Below, one piece after another: positions 8,861 to 17,351 of a stretch of 64,000 nt of DNA (positions are counted from its first letter, which is position 1; each line of letters begins with the position of its first letter). Position numbers and translations under genes: made by a program. Origin of the DNA: CAYFKJ01 sp964528595 (GTDB lineage: Bacteria; Pseudomonadota; Alphaproteobacteria; UBA2966); the NCBI GenBank assembly GCA_964528595.1, contig CAZGTM010000014.1, positions 7,440 through 71,439 on the forward strand, read 5' to 3'. The notes beneath the pieces are model-generated. The model did not search any database. It saw only the letters and a list, made by a program, of their open reading frames with translations, and was not told the DNA's origin.

Positions 8861-9499
8861 ATGCCGGTTCAGGAAATATTCGACGCGGTGATGGACTATG
8901 ACGAGGAAGAGGTTGCCGAACTTGTGCAGGCCGAAGTCGACTGTGGCACAGACGTTCAGGTGATCCTCGGCGAGGGACTTGTCTCGGCGCTCGACGATAT
9001 TGGCGAGAAATTCAGCGCCGGAACTTTGTTCGTACCGGAGATGCTGATGGCGGCGGAAGCCGTGCAGGCCGGCCTGGACATCCTCCGGCCCTTGCTGGCC
9101 GATACGGGCGTCAAACCCATCGGCACCGTTATTCTCGGCACCGTCAAGGGCGATCTGCATGACATTGGCAAGAACCTGGTCGGCATGCTGCTGGAAGGGG
9201 CGGGCTTCCGCGTCGTCGATCTCGGCACCGACGTGGACGCTGAACAGTTTATCGCCTCGGCACAGGAGAACGATGCCGACCTCATTGCGCTTTCCGGTTT
9301 GCTTACGACGTCGATGCCGGAAATGGAAAAAGCGGTGGCGGTCCTCAGGGACGCCAACGAGTCGCGCAACCTGAACGTCAAGGTGATGGTGGGCGGCCCG
9401 CCCGTCAACGAGGACTTCGCCCAGCGGATCGGCGCTGATGCCTACGGCATGGATGCGCCGGCCGCCGTCGAACAGGCGCGCGGTTTTGTCGCCGCCTAA
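8861..9499 (+). CDS. Corrinoid (B12-binding) methyl-carrier protein, module A
   Basis: Cytoplasmic corrinoid protein of 212 residues, the MtbC/MtaC-like carrier that shuttles a methyl group on cobalt. The N-terminal four-helix cap covers roughly residues 1-85 (VSALDDIGEKFSAGTLFVPE, MLMAAEAVQAGLDILRP). The B12 domain carries D98-x-H100-x-x-G103, where His100 is the lower cobalt ligand, then the SGLLTTS and GGPPV loops. ATG 8861 follows AAGGAG by five bases. It is about 88% identical by eye (26 differences in 212) to the carrier at 22750. The next gene, 42 bases on, is its probable methyltransferase partner. Confidence 0.93.
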   Translation: MPVQEIFDAVMDYDEEEVAELVQAEVDCGTDVQVILGEGLVSALDDIGEKFSAGTLFVPEMLMAAEAVQAGLDILRPLLADTGVKPIGTVILGTVKGDLHDIGKNLVGMLLEGAGFRVVDLGTDVDAEQFIASAQENDADLIALSGLLTTSMPEMEKAVAVLRDANESRNLNVKVMVGGPPVNEDFAQRIGADAYGMDAPAAVEQARGFVAA

Positions 9500-9541
9500 C
9501 CGGCGCCCAGCGAAACCGACGGAATTGAAGAGAGAAAGAAA

Positions 9542-10684
9542 ATGACCTGGACATCGAGAGAACGGGTGCTTGCCGCCATCAACCACGAGCAGGCCGACCG
9601 CGTGGCCATTGATCTCGGCGGGACCGGCGCCAGCACGATCGTCATCGACGCCTACGATAGGCTGAAGGAGCACATGGGCTTCGACCATGAAACCGTAATC
9701 CGTTCCAAACTCAACCATCTGGCGGAACCGGATCCCGCCGTGATGAACCGCCTGGGCGTCGATACCCGCGCGATCAACGCCGGCGCCTATGAAGGTGCGG
9801 GCGAATGGGTCGACGACTTGACGTTCATCGATCACTTCGGCGTCACCTTCAAAAGCACGTCGGGCACGGACGACAAGCATTTCCTCTACAAAGACGGTCC
9901 GTTGTGCGGCGGTAAGCTCACGATCGACCGGATCGACGAGATGGCCTGGCCCGATCCCGACAATCCGGGCCTGGTGCGCGGCATCAAGGAAAAGGTCGGG
10001 CAATTCAAGCAGGACGGCGATTTCTGTCTCGTCCTCAACGTGCCCGACCAGGTGATCCATCGCGCCTATGCGCTGCGCGGCATGGTCGATTTCCTCAAGG
10101 ATCTTTATCGGGCCAAGGAGGCGGCCTGCTATCTGATGGACCGGTTGGCCGATTACAACATCCGCGCGGCACAGAACATGATCCGTGAAGCCGGCGCCGA
10201 AAACGTCGACGTCATCTTCTTCGGTGAGGACCTCGGCACTCAGGACGGCTGCATGTTCGACCCGGACAACACCTATGGCACCCTCATCAAGCCGCGTCAC
10301 GAGAAGATCATCCAGACGCTAAAATCGGAAACCGGCGGCAAGTCGCTGTTCCATTGCTGCGGATCGGCCTACCTTTTCATCCCGCACTTGATCGACATCG
10401 GCGTCGATGTCCTCAATCCGGTGCAGGTTACCGCCAAAAATATGGAGCCCGACCGCCTGAAGGATGAATTCGGCGACCGAATGGCTTTTTGGGGCGGCAT
10501 CAACACGCAGGATATCCTGCCCTATCAGTCCGCCGATGCGGTCAGAGCGGAGACCGAACGCTGCATCGACATCTTCGGCAAACAGGGCGGTTATGTGCTC
10601 AACTCCGTTCACAACATCCAGTTTGAGGTGCCGCCGGAGAATATCGTCGCGATGTTCGAGACCGGCCTGAACCACCGCTATTGA
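9542..10684 (+). CDS. UroD-family (MtaA/CmuA-like) corrinoid methyltransferase, module A
   Basis: Cytoplasmic methyltransferase of 380 residues in the uroporphyrinogen decarboxylase superfamily. Next to a corrinoid protein, such enzymes move methyl groups between a substrate and cobalt (MtaA, MtbA, the N-terminal part of CmuA). The opening RERVLAAINHEQADRVAIDLGG is typical. The zinc motif H-x-C is present at His271/Cys273 (FHCCGS); the usual third Cys is not obvious and His357 (NSVHNIQ) is a candidate ligand. The C-terminal half is close to the paralogue at 23409 while the N-terminal half differs, suggesting another substrate. A haem-synthesis UroD role is unlikely given the context. Confidence 0.88.
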   Translation: MTWTSRERVLAAINHEQADRVAIDLGGTGASTIVIDAYDRLKEHMGFDHETVIRSKLNHLAEPDPAVMNRLGVDTRAINAGAYEGAGEWVDDLTFIDHFGVTFKSTSGTDDKHFLYKDGPLCGGKLTIDRIDEMAWPDPDNPGLVRGIKEKVGQFKQDGDFCLVLNVPDQVIHRAYALRGMVDFLKDLYRAKEAACYLMDRLADYNIRAAQNMIREAGAENVDVIFFGEDLGTQDGCMFDPDNTYGTLIKPRHEKIIQTLKSETGGKSLFHCCGSAYLFIPHLIDIGVDVLNPVQVTAKNMEPDRLKDEFGDRMAFWGGINTQDILPYQSADAVRAETERCIDIFGKQGGYVLNSVHNIQFEVPPENIVAMFETGLNHRY

Positions 10685-10748
10685 TCGGTTCGCCTATCGG
10701 GGCTAAACCCGTGGTCTAGATACACGCCACCAGGGGAATATCCGCCCA

Positions 10749-11876
10749 ATGACCAATGCCATATCCGCCGTCGATCCCGACGGCCTGCTCGAGTATTCCG
10801 TGGTCTTCACCGACCGCTCGTTGAACCACATGTCGCGCTCCTTCCAGGACGTGATGAAGGACATCTCGGCGACCCTGAAAAAGGTCTACAACGCCCACGC
10901 GGTGGCCATCGTGCCGGGCGGCGGCACCTACGCCATGGAGGCCGTGGCCCGCCAGTTCGCCACGGATAAGAAAACGCTGGTCGTGCGCAACGGCTGGTTC
11001 AGTTTCCGCTGGACGCAGATCTTCGAGGCCGGAAACATCCCGGCCAGTTCGACGGTGCTGAAAGCCCGGCCCGTCACCAGCGGACCGCAGGCCGCCTTCG
11101 CGCCGGCGCCTGTCGAAGAAGTGGTCGCGGCCATCGCGTCGGAAAAGCCCGATATGGTGTTCGCGGCCCATGTGGAAACGGCCTCCGGCATTATGCTGCC
11201 GGACGACTACATGCGGGCGGTCGCCGACGCCGTCCATGACGCCGGCGGCCTGTTCGTGCTCGACTGCATCGCGTCGGGCGCCATGTGGGTCGACATGCAG
11301 GACATCGGCGTCGACATCCTGATCAGCGCGCCGCAAAAGGGCTGGAGCGCGTCGCCGTGCGGCGGACTGGTGATGCTGAACGAGGCCGCGCGCGCTGCCA
11401 TCGATGGCACCACCAGCAGCAGTTTCGCCTGCGACCTCAAAAAATGGCTCGATATCATGGCTGCCTACGAAGGGGGCGGTCACGCCTATCACGCGACGAT
11501 GCCGACAGATGCCCTGGTCAAATTCCATGCCGCCATGAAGGAGACCGAGGCCTACGGCCTGGAAAAAATCCGCGCCCAGCAGCAGGAGCTCGGCACCAAA
11601 GTGCGTAGTCTTTTGGCGAAGAAACAGTTCCGCAGCGTCGCCGCGGAGGGCTTTGAAGCCCCTGGCGTGGTCGTCTTCCACACCGAGGACGGAGATATCA
11701 GGAGTGGCAAGAAGTTCGCAGCACTTGGTATGCAGATCGCGGCCGGCGTGCCGCTGCAGTGCGATGAGGGGGATGATTTCCAGACCTTCCGCATGGGGCT
11801 CTTCGGCCTCGACAAGCTGCAGAACATCGACCGCACGGTCGAAAACCTCGACCGCGTGCTGAGCGAGATTACCTGA
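10749..11876 (+). CDS. Class V aminotransferase, alanine/serine-glyoxylate type
   Basis: PLP-dependent enzyme of 375 residues. Lys197 in SAPQKGWS is the expected Schiff-base lysine, Asp172 in LDCIAS the ring-nitrogen partner, and HVETASG at 141-147 a typical substrate/phosphate loop. The closest known functions are alanine- or serine-glyoxylate transamination and 2-aminoethylphosphonate-type reactions. It starts 64 bases after the module A methyltransferase and is followed eight bases later by an enolase-superfamily gene, so it probably acts on the carbon skeleton left after demethylation. The amino donor and acceptor cannot be read. Confidence 0.83.
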   Translation: MTNAISAVDPDGLLEYSVVFTDRSLNHMSRSFQDVMKDISATLKKVYNAHAVAIVPGGGTYAMEAVARQFATDKKTLVVRNGWFSFRWTQIFEAGNIPASSTVLKARPVTSGPQAAFAPAPVEEVVAAIASEKPDMVFAAHVETASGIMLPDDYMRAVADAVHDAGGLFVLDCIASGAMWVDMQDIGVDILISAPQKGWSASPCGGLVMLNEAARAAIDGTTSSSFACDLKKWLDIMAAYEGGGHAYHATMPTDALVKFHAAMKETEAYGLEKIRAQQQELGTKVRSLLAKKQFRSVAAEGFEAPGVVVFHTEDGDIRSGKKFAALGMQIAAGVPLQCDEGDDFQTFRMGLFGLDKLQNIDRTVENLDRVLSEIT

Positions 11877-11884
11877 GCAAACCC

Positions 11885-13015
11885 GTGAAGATTGCCGACG
11901 TTCAAACCCACATCCTCGAAGCGCCTCTGTCGGAACCTTTCCACTGGGCCATCGGCGAGGCGGTGACGCGCGCCTCCTGTGTGGTCGAGGTGACGACCGA
12001 GAGCGGATTGGTCGGCTGGGGCGAGTGCTTCGGTCCGGCCCGTCCGGCGGCGGCCATGGTCGAGGCCTATAGACCCTGGCTCATCGGCGCCGACGCCCTG
12101 GCAACGGAGAAAATCTGGCAGGATCTATATGCGGCGTTCCGCGATCAGGGGCAGAAGGGGGTGCCGATCTGCGCCATCAGCGGCATCGACATCGCGCTCT
12201 GGGACATCAAGGGCAAATACTTCGACGCGCCCATCCACGAGCTGATGGGTGGTCCGCTGCGGAAGGAGGTCAAGGCCTACGCCACCGGCACTTACCGCAA
12301 GCGCAGCGGCGATCCCATGGACTATATCGCCGAGGAAGTGGCGGGCTACAAGGCGGAAGGTTTTTCCGCCGTGAAACTGAAGATCGGCTTCGAGGTCGAT
12401 GAGGACGCCGCGCTGATCGAAAAGGTGCGGCAGACCATCGGCCCGGAAATGGGGCTGATGCTCGACGCTAATCACGGCTACGACGCCGTCGACGCCAGCC
12501 GTCTGGCGCAGCGGGTCGAGCATTTGAACATCGGCTGGTTCGAGGAACCCGTGCCGCCGGAGGATTTGGACGGTTATCTCGCCGTCAAGGCCTCGACCTC
12601 GATTCCCATGGCTGGCGGCGAATGCGAATACACACGCTTCGGTTTTCGCGAAATCCTCAAGTGCGGCGCCATCGATTACCTCCAACCCGATACCTGCGCC
12701 GCCGGCGGCTTGAGCGAATGCAAGAAGATCGCCGATATGGCCAATGCTTTCGGCGTGCGTCTGGTTCCTCACGTCTGGGGCACCGGCATCGGATTGTCGG
12801 CGGCGCTGCACCTTTTGGCCGTGCTTCCTCATAACCCGCCGGGACGCCGACCCTGGGAGCCGATGCTGGAGTTTGACCGCTCCGAGCATCCGGCCCGCCA
12901 GGCTATTATGGAACGGCCGATCGAGCATCGGAACGGCATCGTTCAGATTCCCGGAGGTCCCGGCTTGGGCATCGAAATCGACCGCGACGGACTTTCCTCC
13001 TTCACCGTCGACTGA
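11885..13015 (+). CDS. Enolase-superfamily enzyme, mandelate racemase subgroup
   Basis: Mg-dependent enzyme of 376 residues that abstracts a proton alpha to a carboxylate. Catalytic features are in order: K164-x-K166 (KLKIG), Asp194 (LDANHGY), Glu220/221 (WFEEP), Glu246 (GGECE) and the Asp269-His296 dyad (QPDT, VPHVWG). This set marks the mandelate racemase subgroup, which holds racemases and acid-sugar dehydratases. A GTG start is used. Placement after the aminotransferase and before a TRAP system suggests that the imported compound is a hydroxy acid or sugar acid, possibly O-methylated. Confidence 0.85.
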   Translation: MKIADVQTHILEAPLSEPFHWAIGEAVTRASCVVEVTTESGLVGWGECFGPARPAAAMVEAYRPWLIGADALATEKIWQDLYAAFRDQGQKGVPICAISGIDIALWDIKGKYFDAPIHELMGGPLRKEVKAYATGTYRKRSGDPMDYIAEEVAGYKAEGFSAVKLKIGFEVDEDAALIEKVRQTIGPEMGLMLDANHGYDAVDASRLAQRVEHLNIGWFEEPVPPEDLDGYLAVKASTSIPMAGGECEYTRFGFREILKCGAIDYLQPDTCAAGGLSECKKIADMANAFGVRLVPHVWGTGIGLSAALHLLAVLPHNPPGRRPWEPMLEFDRSEHPARQAIMERPIEHRNGIVQIPGGPGLGIEIDRDGLSSFTVD

Positions 13016-13396
13016 GCAATTTCCCCCGGGACGTCCCGGCTTGCAGGCCGGTTTGGAGCGCTGCCTAAATTTTCGTCCGACGAGCTAAAATTAATTGCGT
13101 CCATCCGTCGGCCGCATACCACTGATTCTCCTGTTTGGAATAAGAATAAAACCTGCGGCAAGCGCCTGATTCTTCGATTTATTACATTTGAAATTTTCTG
13201 AAACCCAGAGCTGAAGCGACGTTCGGAGGATGGCGCTTCGTAATTATCAGGCAATTTTTCCCGTAAAATGTCTTTTCATGTATGAAAATATATTTCATAC
13301 TCGTTTATATGGGTGGCTCCATCCATACGCGGAAGAAATTCAAAGAGATCAAAAAACCGGGCATTTTCGCGCAACAGATTTAGACGGGAGAGGATC
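13016..13396. other. Long intergenic region, regulatory
   Basis: 381 bases without a convincing gene between the enolase-family gene and the TRAP binding protein. A perfect GC palindrome CCGGGACGTCCCGG lies just after the stop (13025-13038) without a T-run. The middle turns AT-rich and ends in two overlapping inverted repeats at 13273-13300, listed separately. The ribosome site GGGAGAGG precedes the next ATG. No small RNA or riboswitch fold was recognised by eye. Confidence 0.6.
13273..13300. promoter_or_regulatory. Overlapping inverted repeats, IclR/KdgR-type operator candidate
   Basis: Two overlapping perfect inverted repeats: TTTTCAT-GT-ATGAAAA (13273-13288) and GTATGAAA-ATATA-TTTCATAC (13280-13300). 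The ATGAAA...TTTCAT pattern resembles sites of IclR-family regulators such as KdgR. They lie about 100 bases upstream of the TRAP binding-protein start, and an IclR-family gene follows this transporter at 16360. Binding by that regulator is inferred. Confidence 0.5.
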
Positions 13397-14428
13397 ATGA
13401 AGTTCAACTCGATTAAAAAACTGAGTACGGCTGTCGCGACGGCGGCGGCGGTTAGCCTTGCCGCATCTGCCGTGTCGGCTGCGGAACATACCTGGAAAGT
13501 ACAATCCCTTTGGCAGCCGGGAACGGTGAACCAGAAGGTCTTCAAAAGGTTCGCCAAGAACGTCAAGAGCATGACCAACGGCCGGGTCGAAATCATTACT
13601 TTGCCGATCAAGGCGGTGGTCGGCCATACCGAAACGCTCGAGGCCGTCGGCGCCGGCATTCTCCAGGGGCAGCATTCCGGCGGCGCCTATTTCGCCGGTA
13701 AGGAGCCCGGACTGCAGATTTGCACGGAACTTAACGGCGCTTTCGAAAACACTTATCAGTCCCAACTTTGGTTCGAATACGGCGGCGGACTTGAACTGTG
13801 CCGGGAAGCCTATGCCAAATTCGGCGTCTACTACGTCGGCCCGGTTTGGTTCGGCCAAGAATCCATGCCGGCCAAGAAACCGCTGCCCAACGTCGAAGCC
13901 TTCAAGGGCGTGAAGATGCGCGCACCCGAAGGCATGGGCGCCGCCATTTGGCGCCGTATCGGCGCCGGCGTGGTGACCTTGCCGGGTAGTGAGGTCTACA
14001 CCGCCCTGGAGCGCGGCGTCATCGACGCCACCGATTGGGGTACGCTGGGTATGAACCAGGATTTGGGCTACCACAAGATCGCCAAGTATCCGCTTTATCC
14101 GGGCTTCCATTCGGCTCCGGCGGCGGATTTTGCCGTCAACATGGGCGCCTGGAACAAGCTTTCCTCAGAAGACAAAGCCATTATCACGACGGCGACCAAG
14201 GAGTTCGCCCGCGATATGGTGCAAAGCATCCAGATGGTCGATATCGCCGCGGCTGAAGCCGCTGCCTCCCAAGGCGTGACCCTGGTAAATTGGAGCGCCG
14301 CCGAGCGCACCAAGTTCCGCAAGATCGCGATGATCGAGTGGGAAGCCTTCGGCAATAAAAGTCCGATGGCCCGGAAGCTGGTCGACTCCCAGGTTGCCTT
14401 CCTGAAAAAGTTGAAGTTGCTCGACTAG
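13397..14428 (+). CDS. TRAP transporter substrate-binding protein (DctP/TakP-like), module A
   Basis: Periplasmic binding protein of 343 residues. The signal peptide spans about residues 1-28 with an Ala-x-Ala end (AVSA-AEH). The family core includes MTNGRVEI, the Arg-bearing KMRAPEGMG (Arg expected to bind the substrate carboxylate) and LPGSEVYTALERGVIDATDWGT, close to the TakP-type 2-oxoacid binders. ATG 13397 follows GGGAGAGG. A strong hairpin terminator separates it from dctQ/dctM, a common way to make more binding protein than permease. The ligand is probably an organic anion; its identity is unknown. Confidence 0.9.
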   Translation: MKFNSIKKLSTAVATAAAVSLAASAVSAAEHTWKVQSLWQPGTVNQKVFKRFAKNVKSMTNGRVEIITLPIKAVVGHTETLEAVGAGILQGQHSGGAYFAGKEPGLQICTELNGAFENTYQSQLWFEYGGGLELCREAYAKFGVYYVGPVWFGQESMPAKKPLPNVEAFKGVKMRAPEGMGAAIWRRIGAGVVTLPGSEVYTALERGVIDATDWGTLGMNQDLGYHKIAKYPLYPGFHSAPAADFAVNMGAWNKLSSEDKAIITTATKEFARDMVQSIQMVDIAAAEAAASQGVTLVNWSAAERTKFRKIAMIEWEAFGNKSPMARKLVDSQVAFLKKLKLLD

Positions 14429-14466
14429 AAGCTTCAACATCCGATGAACGCTTAGTTGTTTGGTCC

Positions 14467-14498
14467 GGGTAGGGGCGTGATGCCCCTACCCTTTTTTT
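14467..14498 (+). terminator. Rho-independent terminator/attenuator between dctP and dctQ
   Basis: Perfect ten-base stem GGGTAGGGGC / GCCCCTACCC around a five-base loop (GTGAT), followed by seven T residues. It sits 38 bases after the binding-protein stop and 22 before the DctQ start, so it probably works as a partial terminator setting subunit ratios. Confidence 0.88.
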
Positions 14499-14520
14499 CA
14501 CCCCCGGCGGCGAGGGAACC

Positions 14521-15021
14521 ATGTCCCCAACCGAACAGGCAAAGCTAAACCCGATCGACCGTTTGTCGATCCTGATCGGCGAGAAGACGAGCATCGTCTT
14601 TCTCATCAGCGTTATTCTGACGGCCTATGAAGTCATCATGCGCTACGTCTTCAACGCGCCGACGATCTGGGTCCACGACAGCGCCACGGCGTTGAGCGCC
14701 ACGGGATTTCTGCTGGCCGGCACCTACGCCCAGCAGGCCGACCGGCACATGCGTATCAGTGCCGTTTACGAAATCATGCCGCCCAAAGTTCAACGCATCA
14801 TGGACCTCCTCCAGCACGCCGTCATCATTGTTTTCATGGGGCTTTTGACCTATGCCGCCTGGCAGCAGGCGGTGCCTTCGGTGCAAATGATGGAGACCAG
14901 CGCCCATGCCTGGGACGTGCCCATTCCCGCCTACCTCAAGTCTCTGTTGGTGCTGGCGGCCGGCATCATGACGGTGCAGGCGATGTCCCAGTTCTGGGAC
15001 GACATACGCCGTTTGCGCTGA
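14521..15021 (+). CDS. dctQ: TRAP transporter small permease (DctQ), module A
   Basis: Inner-membrane protein of 166 residues with four hydrophobic helices. The DctQ signature EVIMRYVFNAPTIWVHD follows the first helix; the paralogue at 29348 carries nearly the same text (EVFSRYVLNAPTIW). It joins the large permease and the binding protein in a sodium-driven TRAP transporter. It is followed nine bases later by dctM. Confidence 0.88.
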   Translation: MSPTEQAKLNPIDRLSILIGEKTSIVFLISVILTAYEVIMRYVFNAPTIWVHDSATALSATGFLLAGTYAQQADRHMRISAVYEIMPPKVQRIMDLLQHAVIIVFMGLLTYAAWQQAVPSVQMMETSAHAWDVPIPAYLKSLLVLAAGIMTVQAMSQFWDDIRRLR

Positions 15022-15030
15022 GGATCCGTT

Positions 15031-16350
15031 ATGAGTATCGAACTTCTCACTCTGATCATGCTGGCGGCCATGATGGGCCTCATGGTCATCGGCGTGCCGC
15101 TTGTGTTTGTGACCGGCGCCGTCTCTTTCGCTTTTGCCCTGGCGCTATACGGCCCGATGAGCTTGCCGCTGATCTCCAGCCGCGTCTATTCCTTCGTCAG
15201 CGTCTATGCCCTGGTTGCCGTGCCGATGTTTGTGCTGATGGCGTCCATCCTGGAGCGATCCGGCGTGGCGCGGGACTTGTTCAAGGCCATGCATGTCTTC
15301 GCCGGCGGACTGCGTGGCGGGCTGGCCGTACAAACCATGGCGGTGGCGGTCCTGATGGCCGCCATGACCGGCATTATCGGTGGTGAGATCGTCCTGTTGG
15401 GCCTGGTCGCCCTGCCGCAGATGCTGCGCCTGAAATACGACCGCAAACTGGCCATCGGCACGATCTGCGCCGGCGGTTCGCTGGGCACCATGATCCCGCC
15501 CAGCATCGTCCTCATCTTCTTCGGTCTGACAGCGGGCGTCTCGATCGGCGATCTCTTCATGGCCACCATCATTCCCGGTCTGTTGCTCGCATTCCTTTAC
15601 GTTGCCTACATTCTGATCCGCTGCACCATCAATCCCGAACTCGGCCCGCCCGCGCCGGCCGACGAGAGGGATATGCCCTTAACCGAAAAGCTCAAACTGG
15701 TCCGGGACGTCGCCCTGCCGCTCGGCGTTGCGGGCATGGTGCTCGGCAGCATCTACGGCGGTATCGCCTCGGTCAGTGAGGCGGCCGGCATGGGCGTGGT
15801 CGGTGTTATTCTGTCGGCCTGGATCCGCAAGGAACTGAGTTGGGAGATGATGCGCGGCGCCTTGCACCAGACCATGATGACCTGCGGCGTCATCCTCTGG
15901 CTCACCTTCGGCGCCAACGCCCTGATCGGCGTCTACAACCTGATGGGCGGCATCGAGTTCGTCAAAGGACTGATCTCCGGCCTGCCGTTCGCGCCAATGG
16001 TCATCATCCTGATCATGATGGCGATCCTGATCGTGCTCGGGTTCTTCATCGACTGGATCGGCATCATGCTGCTGACCATGCCGATCTTCGTGCCGATCAT
16101 CATCAGCATGGGCTACAGCCCGATCTGGTTCGGCATCTTGTTCTGCATGAACATGCAGATATCGTATCTCTCGCCGCCGTTCGGGCCGGCGGCCTTCTAC
16201 CTCAAAGGGGTGGCGCCGCCGGATATCAGCCTACAGGACATCTATGCCTCACTCTGGCCGTTTATGATTTTGCAAATTATCGGCATCGGCATCGTTATGG
16301 CTTATCCGCAACTGGCGCTATGGCTGCCGAGCATCGTCTACGGCAACTGA
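15031..16350 (+). CDS. dctM: TRAP transporter large permease (DctM), module A
   Basis: Polytopic membrane protein of 439 residues. Family landmarks include VPMFVLMASILERSG, TGIIGGEIVLLGLVALPQM, and the re-entrant loop text AGGSLGTMIPPSIVLI, all standard for DctM. The final helices hold FFIDWIGIMLLTMPIFVPI and YLSPPFGPAAFYLKG. It forms the transport channel of the module A TRAP system with dctQ. The gene converges with the IclR regulator on the minus strand, ten bases away. Confidence 0.92.
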   Translation: MSIELLTLIMLAAMMGLMVIGVPLVFVTGAVSFAFALALYGPMSLPLISSRVYSFVSVYALVAVPMFVLMASILERSGVARDLFKAMHVFAGGLRGGLAVQTMAVAVLMAAMTGIIGGEIVLLGLVALPQMLRLKYDRKLAIGTICAGGSLGTMIPPSIVLIFFGLTAGVSIGDLFMATIIPGLLLAFLYVAYILIRCTINPELGPPAPADERDMPLTEKLKLVRDVALPLGVAGMVLGSIYGGIASVSEAAGMGVVGVILSAWIRKELSWEMMRGALHQTMMTCGVILWLTFGANALIGVYNLMGGIEFVKGLISGLPFAPMVIILIMMAILIVLGFFIDWIGIMLLTMPIFVPIIISMGYSPIWFGILFCMNMQISYLSPPFGPAAFYLKGVAPPDISLQDIYASLWPFMILQIIGIGIVMAYPQLALWLPSIVYGN

Positions 16351-16359
16351 GGCGTTGCC

Positions 16360-17175
16360 CTAAAGGGCGGCGATATCGCCGTGCCAACCGATTTGGCGGG
16401 AAATCTCGAAAGCCGCTTCCTTAACCTCGGGAAGATATTTGGTGACGGCGGATTTTGCCGTCACGTTTTGCACGATCGGCACGCTCACCGTGGCGACGGC
16501 GTTGCCGGTGTGATCGAAGATGGGGCAGGCAAGCTCGCTAACCCCGCGTGTCATCTTGCTCGATTGCTGGAAGTAACCGTTCTTCAGCACCGACGGATAG
16601 GCTTTCTTCAAGTAGTTCAGTTCAGCGCTGGTGACGGCTGCTTCGGAAAGCCAGTGCGCCCGTTCTTCGACCGTCTGATAGGACAGCAGGACAATGCCGG
16701 ATACCGCGCTTTGAATAGGTACCATGGCGCCTAGGCTGACGGTGAAAAACAATTCTTCGGGCGAGTTTTGCTGGGCCACGACAAGCACGTTGCTGCCGGA
16801 GCGGATCGCCACATGACAAGATTGCCGGATCGATTTCGACAGCCCGAGCAGTGAGGGCGCCGCCGCGCTCACAAGCCGTTTGGTCGGTGGATTGCGCAAG
16901 CCCAGCTCGAAGAGCTTAAGCGACAGCTTGAAGGTGTCGTTGGAGCCGGCGCGGGAGATATACTCGCGCTCCTCCAGACAAATCAGCATGCGGAAGATCT
17001 CGTTCACGCTGCGGCCCAGTTTAGCCGAGATTTCCTTTTGACTAAGACCGTCCGTCTCGCGCGAAAGCAGTTCCAGGATGTCTAGGCCTTTTTCAAGCGC
17101 CGGCGCCTGATACCGCCGCTCGCCTGCGGGCTTGGCTTCCCGGGGTTTCTTGGCTTTCGCGGGTTTTTTCGGCAT
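16360..17175 (-). CDS. IclR-family transcriptional regulator
   Basis: DNA-binding regulator of 271 residues from ATG 17175 (MPKKP; an in-frame ATG at 17184 is the alternative). A Lys/Pro/Ala-rich tail leads to the winged helix (LEKGLDILELLSRETDGLSQKEISAKLGRSVNEIFRML) and then an IclR effector domain (HVAIRSGSNVLVVAQQ, CPIFDHTGNAVATVSVPI). It is divergent from the PhyH gene at 17352 and convergent with dctM. The operator candidates are the inverted repeats at 13273-13300 and the motif right before its own start (17192-17221). The effector is unknown. Confidence 0.88.
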   Translation of the reverse strand: MPKKPAKAKKPREAKPAGERRYQAPALEKGLDILELLSRETDGLSQKEISAKLGRSVNEIFRMLICLEEREYISRAGSNDTFKLSLKLFELGLRNPPTKRLVSAAAPSLLGLSKSIRQSCHVAIRSGSNVLVVAQQNSPEELFFTVSLGAMVPIQSAVSGIVLLSYQTVEERAHWLSEAAVTSAELNYLKKAYPSVLKNGYFQQSSKMTRGVSELACPIFDHTGNAVATVSVPIVQNVTAKSAVTKYLPEVKEAAFEISRQIGWHGDIAAL

Positions 17176-17191
17176 ATTCGTCATTCTTTCG

Positions 17192-17221
17192 TTTGTAAAA
17201 ACAAATTTTGTATATAAGATT
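17192..17221 (+). promoter_or_regulatory. AT-rich operator/promoter motif shared with the DUF1638 promoter
   Basis: Begins with the inverted repeat TTTGT-AAAA-ACAAA (17192-17205) and runs into TATATAAGATT. Aligned with 24618-24647 it agrees at 25 of the first 30 positions read by eye. It lies in the divergent region between the IclR regulator and the PhyH gene, so it may serve autoregulation and control of both corrinoid modules. Confidence 0.45.
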
Positions 17222-17351
17222 AGAGTAATTACAAATTTGCAAGTGGCCCGTGGCTTCGTCATCGATTGTAGCCCAATTCGGTGGCGACGTATGCAAAATC
17301 GGAAACTCGCCAGTAAAATCAGGTGCAACGAAAAATTTGGATTGGAAGGTC

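Noticed and set aside
8756..10300. Minus-strand open frame of over 500 codons opposite the module A carrier and methyltransferase
   Set aside because: It is antisense to two strongly conserved genes and crosses their intergenic gap; composition is typical of a GC-rich shadow frame.
13025..13038. CCGGGACGTCCCGG as terminator of the module A enzyme genes
   Set aside because: Perfect palindrome but without loop space or T-run, so it would not form a standard terminator.
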